From contig PTFA01000278.1 of the NCBI GenBank assembly GCA_003342895.1, positions 1,072,257 through 1,136,256 of the forward strand: a stretch of 64,000 bases of DNA, read 5' to 3'. The notes below the pieces were generated by a model. The model made no database searches. It saw only the letters and a list, made by a program, of their open reading frames with translations, and was not told where the DNA came from. Numbering within the stretch: the stretch's first letter is position 1; the number at the start of each line of letters is the position of its first letter. The stretch comes from Casuarius casuarius (lineage: Eukaryota; Chordata; Aves; Casuariiformes; Casuariidae). A program made the translations under genes and the position numbers. This document shows positions 11,086 to 23,000 of this stretch, one piece after another.

Positions 11086-12050
11086 AATACTCACTTCAAG
11101 TTTTATAAAACATAGGTACAAATAAGATACGGCTATATACTTTAATGTGTATGGTGGTGGTGTTGACGTGCTCTCTCATCACATCGGCGTGGTGGTGATG
11201 AGACCCTGCCTCACAGGGAGGTCCATGGACAAGGAGGAGAGACGACCTGTCTCAAGCGAAGACAAGGATGTCTCACGTTTTATGCTGAGGCTTGGAACTT
11301 TGGGTAGAAACTATGGGATTAAATTAAAGACAGCAATTTTTGGAAGCCCAAATACTTGGAATATTTATTGTTATCTAAAAAGTGTAATTAATGGGCTTCT
11401 TTCATCTAAAGCATTTGTTCAAAGACCTAGAAAACACATATTATGCATGGTTGTTTTCCATGACTGTAATACTAACTGGAAGGGAAAGATGAAGAGAAAA
11501 GGGGAAAAGAAGCGGCTGGACTGCACAAAGTTCATGTTGAGATACTGAAAGATCTCAGGAAATTTGCATTGGAATTTGTTTGAAAACTAAACAAAAGGGA
11601 ATATACCAAAGCCNATTGTCATCACTTGATGTAAATTTGAGTGCTGCAGTTCTGTAATACATGANTTTTAATTCTCTTGGAAACTTCATCTTCAGCTTGA
11701 AGTATTAAGGANTTATGTTTCAATTTTTTTGTAGCAAAATCTTGCCTTTGTACACTTAAATTCTCCCTGATTATGTGATACAAAGTTTATAAACTAGTTT
11801 GTAATGTGTGTCTTCTCAGGGAAGCTTCACTTCTGTGCCTGATGAGAGTTAGAATTATAATTTTACACTTATTACTGTATCAGGAGTCTTGCTTTCTGGT
11901 ACAAGGTGACTTAAGTTTCTCAAAAACTTAAGAATTGCAGCAGTGTCCAAATGTTACTGACAGAACTCTGCTTTCTGTCAAGCTCAACTTGCATTCCAGA
12001 TTCTTTTAACACTGCATATGCAAAAATAAAGTTNTTTTTTTTCTAAATAA
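11086..12050 (+). other. GCNT1: GCNT1 3'UTR
   Basis: AT-rich sequence follows the TGA stop and runs to an AATAAA at 12025-12030, giving a 3'UTR of about 0.95 kb. An open frame of 133 codons at 11147-11548 lies entirely inside it and has no recognisable content, so it was not called as a gene. The cleavage point is inferred, not seen. Confidence 0.55.
12025..12030 (+). promoter_or_regulatory. GCNT1: Polyadenylation signal of GCNT1
   Basis: A canonical AATAAA sits in the context GCAAAAATAAAGTT about 940 bases after the stop codon and is followed by a T-rich stretch. This is the usual arrangement for a vertebrate poly(A) site. Confidence 0.55.
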
Positions 12051-15000
12051 CATTGCCTNTTCCTACAATTAAAGTCCTTCTNNAAGTACTGCCAAAAAAA
12101 TCTTAANGATGAAGACCTAAAATGTTTTTAGCTTAGCATGACACCTACAACTCAAGCTGCAGCTGAGACAGCAAGTCCTGCCTTTCCTCTGTTCGTTCAT
12201 GCATCTGCATCCCTGCAAGTTTAGCTGGTGCAGTGATTTTTATTTAGTTAGTTGCTTCTTTTGGTGGAAGGGGAAGGAGGAAATCTGGACTGGTTTTCAT
12301 TCAGCTTAGTTCCCTGACTAGATTAGCTGCTGCAATGCGGTACAGATACAGGGAGCAGTGCAGAAGCAAGGTGCTGAGGGAACAGGACAGCATGAGGGGT
12401 GACACGGTTTCTTTCCACGGCAATTCTGGTTTGCCTGGCGTAGTTACTGGGAAATTAGCGCCCTGTCTTCCTCCTCAGAGGACATCGGGACTCATCAGAG
12501 GCACTAGCAAATGACAAAGTAACCTACATTTTTTGCTATGACCTTCTGAAACCATGTCTTGGAAGTGCTGCTATACAGGTAGCACGCATTTCTCGAGAAG
12601 GTAGTTTTGCATTAATTTTCTCATAAGATGTGTGCCAATATTTGGTTAACATAATAAACTGCTTACAGTTTGATCATACAAACATTTAAGGAGCCAAGCA
12701 ATTTAATCTGAAATAGGGCCTGTTCTTGCCAACCTCTGCCTTCAAAATCACCTGAAAGCTGTTTAGAGATTCTTCAGAGACTTGCACGCAATGCATAAAC
12801 AGGTAGCTAAGGTCAGAGAGCTGAAGCAGTGGAAAAAATACTCTGCTGAAGCCTAGCCTGTCTTCCCCACCCTTGGCTTTTCTACAAGAAGGCTCCTAGA
12901 GACAGCTGTGCCCTGCTACTTTTTGCACATGCTACAGCAAAGTAGATCTTTGCTGTACATAACACTAAGAAGTGCCAGGAATCCAAGTTACATTTTTAGC
13001 AGAGAAGAACCTGTTTGCTTTTAAGAGTTTCTAGCTGAAGAAAAACTATGTAAATAGCTTTGAGACCACAGCTGCTGGTTCAGATAGACGGAGAAAGCGA
13101 TAATGAAGCTCTCTGCACAGGTGGGACTACAGACTCAGATGCCTGAAATCCTCTAGACAACTGGAGCATCAACCCCTTTACTTGTAGCAGCATGTTCTGT
13201 ACTTACTCATTTGTATAATACAATGAATGCCTGTCTGCATCTCTTTGCTCTTTAGTCATCCTGCTACTGTAGGCAGTGAAGGCGCTACTTGATTTAAATG
13301 CTCCAAATCTCACAAGTTACNTTGCTGTTTGGATAGAGTCAAGAGAGACCCCTGTGTACAAACTGTTCTGTACAGAAGGACAAATATGAGAACAGCACTG
13401 CGTTCAGCACGCATTCTCCATTAGATACACAGGAATTTCTATTTCTTCTGCGAAAAGTGAATCACGAAGGACAACCTCCCTTCCCGCCCCAAATACTGAA
13501 AGCGTAAAAGGAATTGAATAGATTAAAAGTACTGTGGCTATGTGTATAGGAAAACATCCTATCCACCCCAGCCGGCTTTAACGGGTAAAGAAAGCAATTA
13601 GTGAAATCCGAACGTACTCAGGTTAGGATCTGCCAAGAAACTTAGCCAAACTAATTATCATCCCAAAATCACACAACTTTGTGTCACCAGAAAACCTCAG
13701 ATGAAATCTAGATTGTATCTCTTACAGACAGTAGCAGCTGAAGTTTTTCATAACCGATCTCAGTTTTCTACAAGATGTTTAGAAGACTGGAGTAAAATCA
13801 GGTACTAACTTGAGTGAACATGAAGGGAAAATGGTTCACCTAATACTGCAGCAACCAGTCACTCTTGATGCTNTGCTAAAGACACTGGGCTTCATGGGCT
13901 CTGTTGTTATGAACAGCTACAAATTAAAAATTTTGTTATTGCATCAACTTTCAGCCACGAATCCCAAATAGAGTAGCTCTCCAATACAAGAAACCTGCAA
14001 GATTTCTCTGACCATCTTTGGATTACCAGATAAACTTTTCTTTTTCCTATTTTAAAATTGGTTGAATTTCTCAGTCCAGCTCACCCGTGCTGGGAAGGAA
14101 TGAGTAGCCAAGGGAACAGTTGTCTGAAGAGAAACTTTTCACAACACCGTAAATTGTCTTTTGATTTTTTCTCCTTGGCAATTTTTTTCCCCTCTGAAGG
14201 AGCTCAGCGAGTCAGGTGCACTGCTCTAGTTCAGCCATAAAAAAAGGAACAAAAAAATTCCTCACTTATACATGAGCCTTCTGAGTGGCCTCGATAACAA
14301 GAGTTTGCTTTGGTTTCTAATGCAAATAAATAACTGTATGGTAACCAAGTAACCNGTATTACTAAGAGTCCCCAGGCTGAAACCCATTAAGCTCAAAGGC
14401 TAACTTTATCCTAATAACCTAATACTCATGCTTTCATCTGAAATCTCCTTCCTGCTTTAAATTTATTTTGACAGCTAAGTATTTGTTTGACTGTCACACT
14501 GCTTCCTATGCTAACACATCAGAAAACGATAGGATGCTTCGAGTTGAATTCTGCAGCTGTAATTAAGCCATCCAGCCAGATCTCCNTTTCCTGATGCATT
14601 TCCAAGTGACTAAAAACAGACTCCTGCATTGTAACAGTAATGCATTAGAAGTTAGAAGTGAACGAGGAGGCTGTCTGCTTCAACATACCTGCGCTGGGCT
14701 GAGGAGGAGGACGTAATCCCTTCCTCCAGATTCAGTGCTATCTCTAACTCAGCATGCCTGTGGCAGCTGAGGTTACCAATGGGGCTAATAAACTCAATTT
14801 AATTTAATTTCCACTACAATATTTCACCACTTTAATTTATAGATTGTTACTCTTGAGTATTTTACTACTGGATTTTTTTATTCAGACTTACAGAATATAC
14901 GTGTATATGTTACATAATCTAATGTCAAAGTGAGCATCTCTTCGGTTGACTGAAACATGGGAAATTGTATTACATAAAATGGCTTTCCACCAGTCAGCAA

Positions 15001-18000
15001 TCACATTCTTCCTCAGCATAACATTGCAATAATTATTAGTCCAGTTTCATAGTTTCCAAATTCTCTTCTTCCCAATGGATCAGTTGCATTAGTTGTGCTT
15101 TTACTGCCTCAGCCTGCAGTGAAGTCACGTAACAGTAACCTGCTTTCGACAGGCAGGGAGGCTTCCAGCAGTCAGAGAAAGGCAATATTTTTATGGTAGG
15201 ATCTCTATTTCAAATCAGCTCACTCATCTTCTTCCCTCAATATTGTTACTGTTTCCAGGGACCTGTGCTAATATTATTTACTAAGTTATCTTCCTCATTT
15301 GTGTGTTGAGTTTTTCTACTTGCCTNAATATTTTGTAACTGAGATAAGCCCCTTTCTTACTGGTTGCATACAAGAAGCAGTTTTGTCCTACAGCTCTGAA
15401 ACTGAGCTTTGCAGTTAGAGCCTTGCGTTGATGGATGCATACATACACGTGGTCTGTTACTTCTAGGATCTGCCAGCATTCATTTCAGTTTTTTGATCTT
15501 CTGTGGTTATAATAGAGCTTGACAAGAAAAAGCTAAGAACAGAACCAAATCCTTAGAGTCAAAGCAAGTGGTTTAAAAATAGAAAATGTCCCATCTCCCC
15601 CCCCAAAAGAAAAGATGATACAGAAAACTAGTCAGTCAAGAAGAAAAGGGCAGGAAGGGCCCTGAGCAGATGACTCCTACTGCAATCCATGTCGCAGACC
15701 CCAAGACAGGATACCTGAGCACTTCCTGAGAGATAGTGGTCTAATTACTCTTCTTTAAATAATTTCCTTTGGCTTTGAGAACCTGAGCCCACNAGGAGCT
15801 GTAGTCACACAAAATTAATGCTCTTTGATTCTGTATCATCTAAACATGCTAATCCCATTTATCTTCATATTTTTAGTTATTTCAGTATTTGGCCCTAGCT
15901 CCTTTCTCTCCTTGAAAGGGGCAGTATTTCAGAAATCCTTTCATAGATAGTGTTTAGCTATTAAGGGCTCCACTAACATTAGTGAAATCAGCNTGTCTAC
16001 ACCAAAACCCTTTAGCTCGCCTCCTTCCAACTGAATTGCCTTTGCTACTCATGGGGGTTGGAAGCTGCCATGTGGTTTCCAGCTATATTTTACCCACTGG
16101 CATGTGATAGAAAAGGAAAGTGAAAGCCTTGGCTCCGCATCAACAGCTTTAGGTGAGCCCTTCACGCATTCGGGCACCAGCTGTGTGAATCGCATTAGTA
16201 GTGCTGGCAAGTGGGATTTCCCAGTGCCGCTGTGAAACTGGTTTGTTATGGGAGACGTGCTGGGAGGCTGCACACCACCTGTCCGTAGTTAATGCTCACA
16301 GTCCTGTTTAATAGCAGGCTGATGTTAATTAAGCATGTTACCTGCACTGAGCCATTAAACCTTGATTACCTCTTTGAATCAGTTGGATTATCAGGATTGT
16401 GCAAGACCTCTTCCACATGCAGGAGTGGAAATACTGTCGCTTACCCTTAACTTTGGGTTATACCCCAGGCATCCTTTGCTCCTTTTAAAGTTCAAGGTGG
16501 ACAGGTCCTTCTGCAGAGGTCGCTGGCTGGACCGGGTGCTCCCCTGCCTGCACATCGGCCCAGCACAGTCATTTATTTTGCATTATGTTGATTTAGCTAC
16601 CAGCAAGGCATGCCCATGGCAAGGGAAACATTTAGGAAATAATGTACCACGCACTTCAGAGCCACGCATCCAGACTCTCCGTTGCTGCAGAGGTCCCAAA
16701 GAGAAGATGGGATTTGCTTTCACACTGTGACAAGCCCCAATGAACCTGCTCTGGGGCGCCGGGGCCAGGAGCACTCGCCCTCCAATTCGCACGCATGGCA
16801 CAACAGCGCTGCGCGAAGGAGCCCCGCTGCCTGCAGGACGCCCACGTCCTTCGCAAACACCCAACAGCAACAGCACACAAGAGGCCCGAGAAAACAAATA
16901 CCCCGATCACACGACTCCCATCTTCTTTAAAGACATCTGCCAGAATTTAACATACAGGCACTGGGCACCCCCTTACCTCCCTCCCACTAAATTTAACCTG
17001 AATTTCTTCCATACCTTGAAGCCCAGCAAACCCAGTACCTAGTACCCGAGATAACGCCCCACTCCTGCACCTCCTCCCAGGAGCGACTGATCTTGGGGAA
17101 CTCTTGCTCTTCGGGTGACTGAACCCAGGCAGGACCTTCATTTTGTCTTAGAAGAAGGCTTTGAGGTCTGTTCAGAGCACTTTGCCTTTGGTGCTTTTTA
17201 ACCCTCTCCTGCCAACTTCCTCACTGCAACCAAAGATACACAGAGAAAGAAAGTCCTCTCCTCCTTGACAGCTTCCATAAACCTTTCACCTTTCTCAGCA
17301 AACAAACCTTTTCCTCTCCTCCTGCCCCTTTTTTGCACCTCCTGCCATGACCTGCTGGCAAGAGAGGGCACATGATCCCCCTAATGGGGAGTGTAAGGAG
17401 AAACACCTGGTAAGTGTTACTCTGGGTGGCCAGTGAACCAGTACAAGTGAAGTTACAGTGAAATTGTCTTCAGCCTGGATCACAAATCCTACTCAGGACC
17501 AGGGTATTTAATTGCTTCAGTTCCAAAGGCTTTTTTTTTTTCTCCCTAGGTTCCCAACCCCTAGGTCCCAGGGGTATCTAAACTGAATATAGGATGCAAG
17601 TTCCCTTTCTTGTAGACAGGAAAAATCCTGCAGTGGGTTTATTCTGCAGTCCGCACGGCATTTAAAGATCTTTCCAAAATGATATGATGACTCAGATGCA
17701 CAGAGAAAAGAAAAGAGTTTTCTCTGAACAAGTATCTGAAATCTTCCTAAATAATTCCTAATCAATCAATTTTGAAAGCACAAGCTTTATGAATTACAAT
17801 CCAAAATAAGTGCTACTGCATACATCACATTTATATTTTTGGTACATTCACTTCAGTATAAGAGTAATTAGACTGGCATTTTGGATAAAATAGAGATTTG
17901 AGTCATAAATTTAGGTTAAATTCTATCATTTAGGAATAGTTTTAACTGTCTGGATGTAACATGTAAAATGTATTTCTTAGGATCTATAGGAACTGTCCAC

Positions 18001-19319
18001 AAAAAGTACACAAATAGAGATGTTTTACATTGAGTACAGTCCCATCTGCGCTGTGGTGTAACAAGAGGCTCATTCATTTATTTATTTAGGGAAAGGACGA
18101 GCAGAACCAGTTCTTCCATATCTCATCCTGGCTCTAGGCTTAAATTTCTCTGTGCGAGAAGAACCACTACTGAAGAGAAAGTGGGACCTAGGCAGTGAAT
18201 TACGTCTTGTGCGTAAGGGGTGACGTCGTTTCTCAATTTGGTAGCTATTTCTTAGTTTAGTTTTTTAGTCAATTCAGAACCTCAAACCATCTTAAGAGTA
18301 ATTCCTTTTTCAAGGCTGACATTTCTTTGGCAGGAAATAATTAAAAGGATCTGTTTTTATAAAAATAAAACCCTCCGTTGCAGCCGACGCATTCAGTTTT
18401 GCTTAGAAATCTTAATATAGCGCAGAGGTGTAAATATTCTAGGAAAGATCGGTTGTTTCATAATGTCTCTAGTCTGTCTTCATGGGGATGAAGTCACAAA
18501 GATCTCCAAGCCCACGCAAGCCCAAAATTTTTCAAGTCTAACTAAAACAATATTCAACTCTATACCAACAGGTCGTCTTGTACTTCTGAAGAAGGCTACA
18601 ATATATACATATTCTAGAGTGTATATACTTTACTATACTANTGATGGACACTTAAAACCACCAAGTAATTNATTCCTGCTTAATTAGAATAANTAGAATT
18701 CATCTTATGACTTCACANNGCTTCCTANAGCAGAACTCCCTGACCNCTGGGATTCAGCATCGCACCTGGATTTCACTGCTGTTTTACCTGTGAATGTGCG
18801 GAAATCAGGGGCTAAGAGCAAATTCAGGCCTTTCCATCGGTAACACCGCTCTCACTGCAGTCTGTAAAGCAGGCTTTTACCCTTTTTGTCCTTTTGAGGT
18901 TGAATTTTTACCAGTAGCCTCAAGAAAACTCAGAAAATATACAATCCTCTAGACTGGCAGCTCCAGCAGTACTTCATGTACGGCAATTAATTCGCATGAA
19001 ACTGTGACAAATTTCCACCAGCTAAGCATCTTTCTAGCATTAAAAATAGTCAGATCTGGAAAATTTTTAAAGGAGAGAGAAAATCCTTTACAAGGCTACC
19101 TTTCATCAACTGAAGATGGATGGCACAGGCCGCAACAGCCTCTCCAAAAATTANAAACTTGTCAAGAGCAGAAAATGCTGAAAAGTGGCAGTCACCACAG
19201 AATAAAATGACAAACAACAAATCAAAATATTTTGCATCGCTCTGTCTGAGAGGCTATAATTAGCAGCTCAGCACGACTCACCAATTGCTTTCAGCCCGCG
19301 GAGTTTAACCAAGCATATT
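12051..19319. other. Intergenic DNA between GCNT1 and PRUNE2, first part
   Basis: No gene was recognised. The sequence is mostly AT-rich and unique-looking. A modestly GC-rich patch occurs at about 16.73-16.87 kb. Open frames are short (up to 122 codons), overlap on both strands and match no family. No tRNA-like or other structured RNA gene was identified by eye. Confidence 0.6.
16730..16870. other. Small GC/CpG-rich patch
   Basis: A local CpG-rich stretch (for example GGGGCGCCGGGGCC and AGCGCTGCGCGAAGG) stands in otherwise AT-rich intergenic DNA. Several overlapping short frames on both strands result from the composition. It could be an orphan CpG cluster or an enhancer; nothing shows a function. 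Confidence 0.35.
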
Positions 19320-20010
19320 TGGACAAGCTGCTGGATGGGGCGGGTGATTTAATGACGATGGAGCCCGAGGTACTTGGTGCCTTACACGCAAGCACTCAAT
19401 TGCACGAGTCTGTGGGGCCTGATGGGTGGCACCCCATGGCTGCTGAGGGACCTGGCAGCTGTCCTTGCAGGACACATCAGCTTTGACAGGTCATGGAGCT
19501 CAGCAGTCCCTGACGACTGGAGAAAAGTAAGTGATGTGCCCATCTTCAAAAAAGCATGATCTGGGGAATGACAGGCTGGTCAGNCTCATTTTGGTCCCTG
19601 GGAAAATCATGGAGAGTGTCCTCCTGGACAGTGTTGGGTACCTGAGGGTGGTGGTGCCATCCTGAGGGCACTGGGCAGCGGGGACAGCTTCAGGAGGGCA
19701 CCTTGTGCCTCCAGTACCTACGAGGACACCAGGAAGCTGGAGCCAGGCTCTTTGCCAAAGGTGGCTATAAAGGGAAATAGGGGAGTTTCCAGCTGGAAAG
19801 AAGGGGAAAANCTTTCCTGGCAGGATAACTAAGCACTGGGACAGGCTGCCAGAGAAGTTGTGCGGGCTCTGTCCTCAGAGGGTGTCGAGTCCCAGTTGGG
19901 TGAAACCCTGAGCAACATGGTCTGCCCCCACAGTACANCTGAGNCTGCCTTGGGCAGGGGTNGACTGGAGACCTNCNGAGGTCCTCGCCATCACGTGTGA
20001 CCCTGTTACA
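19320..20010 (+). mobile_element. Degenerate CR1-type LINE fragment
   Basis: The left half retains traces of a CR1 reverse transcriptase: a GPDGWHPM-like stretch, then VPDDWRKVSDVPIFKK at 19506-19553, then NDRLVSL and VPGKIMESVLL-like peptides in shifted frames. The typical CR1 order is GPDG(V)HP, then DWRKA.VTPIFKKG, then NYRPVSLTSVPGK. From about 19620 to 20010 the DNA resembles the 3' end of avian CR1: a block around AGGGAAATAGGGGAG, an AGCACTGGGACAGGCTGCC block, and a GAAACCCTGAGCAACATGG block. The middle of the RT is missing and stops, frameshifts and Ns are present, so it is an internally deleted, inactive 5'-truncated copy. The edges are approximate. Confidence 0.8.
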
Positions 20011-23000
20011 CTCCAGCAGTTGTACAAAACCACTCCAGGTGAAAGAGAGCTGAAGCAAAATATTTCCAGAGTCAGAGAACCCCGTTCTCATTAACTCAAT
20101 GTTTTAAGTAATATGCAATACCCAATATTTGCTGTAATTCATTTCCCTGTGTTTCACACAGCCCCTTCCTCACCACCACAAATGCTAAGCCCCACAAAAC
20201 CCCAGCTCATGTTTCCTGGGTTTTTTACCTGTTATGTTATTTTTAGCTTATTAGCCCTTTCACAAGAGCCAGTCACATCTGCCCAGGATTAAAGTTGGTC
20301 AAAGGTTTGCTTACATTAACNACAGAATTACACGCTTGGGTGGGNAGGCTGCTTACTACATTTANTGTAAAAGTGTTTGCCCATTACAGAAGTTGTATTT
20401 CAGAGGCTCTATTAGCCCAGCTGACGCTGTAAGTAGNGATAAAGAAAAGCTGGGAAATGATAAAGACCATTTAATGGTGCAAACNCCATTTGGCTCTGCT
20501 CACATCCTCAAAGCAAAGCCCCAGACTAATGCACTTAGGTGATACGACAGTCTGCAAGCGCGATAGTAGGAGCACAGCACAAAGGAAAGTCAGTCTTGAC
20601 ATAAAGAGGAATCAGCACAGTCAGGTCGATCTTATTGAGACATGGTGCCGGGCAGCTACACTTGTGGACTGCAGGAAAGTAAATCTGGTTTGCGTGATTA
20701 TTTCCGTGAGCACTACTTCTTCTCTAGGAAGGGCTGCACCTCTGTGCTTGTGCAGTACTTTGAAAAATCTGTTGTAAAAAAGGGTAGGTTTTCAACGGTG
20801 NGTGGGTGGGGTGGCTGGACACTGTCTCTTTGGACAGGAACAGGTACTTAGAATAGTTTAGACAAAGAAATCACATCATCCAGGTCTTTGGTGGGAACTT
20901 GGTACTTAAATTTTAGTCTGACCCTCCCATGCAAAAGCTTGGCTTACAATTGGTACATCAGAATGTGCCAATAGAAGTATCACTCTTTATATACATGCAT
21001 TGTGGTTAAAGTAGTATAACTGGTTATTCTGACACCTGGCAGCATTTACAGAAAGCCAGAAAAATTGGAGTATTTGGTTCATGTGTTTGTTGAGGGCCAT
21101 TCTCTTTAACTGCTGGAAAAAGAAGGAAAAATAATTCCATCAAAATGATTTCACATTCTGCCAAAGGTTTTGTGTCATTTGTTGGCAAAGGTAATGGAAG
21201 GAAAAATATCAGTGACAAAAAGTGACCAAGAAATGGTTTTTTTCAATTAACAGCCCTGGCTCCAATTTTCTTTGCCATTTTTGGTACTGCCCACACTGCA
21301 ATAAAATGACATGATGTGTTTTGTATTTCATGGTGCAACTTTGGCCACNATTCAAAATGAGTAGAAAGCACCTGATGTCTGAGCAGGGTATAAATTGGAC
21401 AGCCATGTCCAAAATTACCTCCCTGCCCACCGGCACTGAAAGCTGGAGGCATCTTCTCTCCAGCACATTCATCTCTTTAGTCTTAGACTCAGTCTCAGCA
21501 GCAAACAGCCAAAAAGTTGCAAGTCTCAGGCACAAGCTGCCAAAGTCNTTTTGGAGCAAAGTTTTAAGAGCTGTTTGCACACTGCGCCAAGGCTGCTTGA
21601 ATAAAGATCAGTGCCATCCAGGATCAAAACTTCTCTGTGCCCAAGGCTAGAGAAGATGTGTTAATACCTTTTGTTCCTAACGAACGACCGTGCCCCTTGC
21701 AGGGGTGTTGTGTGGTAGGTCTGGGCTGACGAAACCACATGGCAGCCTGTACCTTCGCCATACGTTTTGCAGTGTGTGCAGCTTCACTGATGCCTGCAGA
21801 GNTCTGTGCAGACANTGCANGCTGCTCACGCTTCATAACCCCCATGGAGGAAATATTGCACTATCTGCCTGTTGACAGGTTTCATGTGTCTTCCTCTGAA
21901 GTCAAGGTACAAGCCAGTATCTGAGACAGACTAAGGGGATGGCTCAGACTGACAGTAACTCTCAAAAGCCAGTATCTGAAAAATGCCAGGCAGGAGAAGT
22001 CAGGAAAATGCAAGAAAGCAATGCAAGTTTCGGTAGCCTGGGCTCTCTGTAGTTTCAGAAAGAAGTTTGTCACTGTCTAACTTCCTAGGTGAACCTCTGC
22101 TGGAGAAAAACCACTGCCCTGGGAGGTGTTATCTTGCCCTTTAAACATCTCATCTAATAGCAGAGGGAAGATTTCCTGCCTCTGTTAAAAAAAATGGCAG
22201 GCTGAATTATACGTCAGCCTGAGTGTTAAATGGCAAACTNCTCTGATNAATTCAACTTCAGCTGAGTTGTTANTGTGAATACNGGACTGCCTCAAGGAGG
22301 CGGGGAGGAGACACCATGGGCCTTTCCTGCTGAGAAGGATTAAGCTCTTGGATAAAACTCTGTCAAATATTATATAAGTATTTTTCAAGAGGCCACTGGC
22401 ATTGCTCTCACTGAATCCATTCCAGTGCTGCAGTTCAGCGTGCACATCCCGGCTTCGGAGCTGCTCAGGCCCCATTTAATCACATTATTCCGGCCATCAG
22501 GACTCCGGCTGCCGGGCATGGGCAGCTCCACCGCGCGTCCTCTGCTCTAGCCATGGTGAGAGGCTTCACACAGTACATTTCTTCATTAAGCAAAAAACAT
22601 CAGCAGAGATTTAGAAAGCACAGCGACTTCTGGGCAAATTGAAATTGCCCACATAAACTTAGAGACAAGGAAAAACGGCTTAAAAGCGAGCTATGAAAAG
22701 AAGAAGCAGTGATGAGACAGCCTGTCTGGCATAAGCGCTTCCTTCTTTCATATGGGTGGGAGATGGCGAGAGGGAACAGAGCATTCAGTGTTAGATGTGA
22801 NAAAGTGAAACGGCTAGGGGAAACCCATGTAAACTTTGGGAGTGCAGTGGCATAGAAAAGAAAATGGCATGGNTCCATTAACTTTTTCTATAGTGCTGGC
22901 ATAATGTTTTATTCCGTGGAGTCATACAGGAAAAAAGAAAAAGATGAGCCACAGTACAGTTTTTACTAAAGTTAAATATTAACTCGCCCAGAGGAAGTCA

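Noticed and set aside
10696..11121. 141-codon open frame on the minus strand inside GCNT1
   Set aside because: It is antisense to a strongly conserved coding exon and has no family resemblance; a by-product of GCNT1 codon use.
11147..11548. 133-codon frame after GCNT1
   Set aside because: It lies wholly in the GCNT1 3'UTR, has no known content, and carries ordinary AT-rich codons.
22501..22575. GC-rich stretch with a CCATGGTGAG string suggesting a start codon and donor
   Set aside because: No open frame or paired acceptor follows; probably chance.
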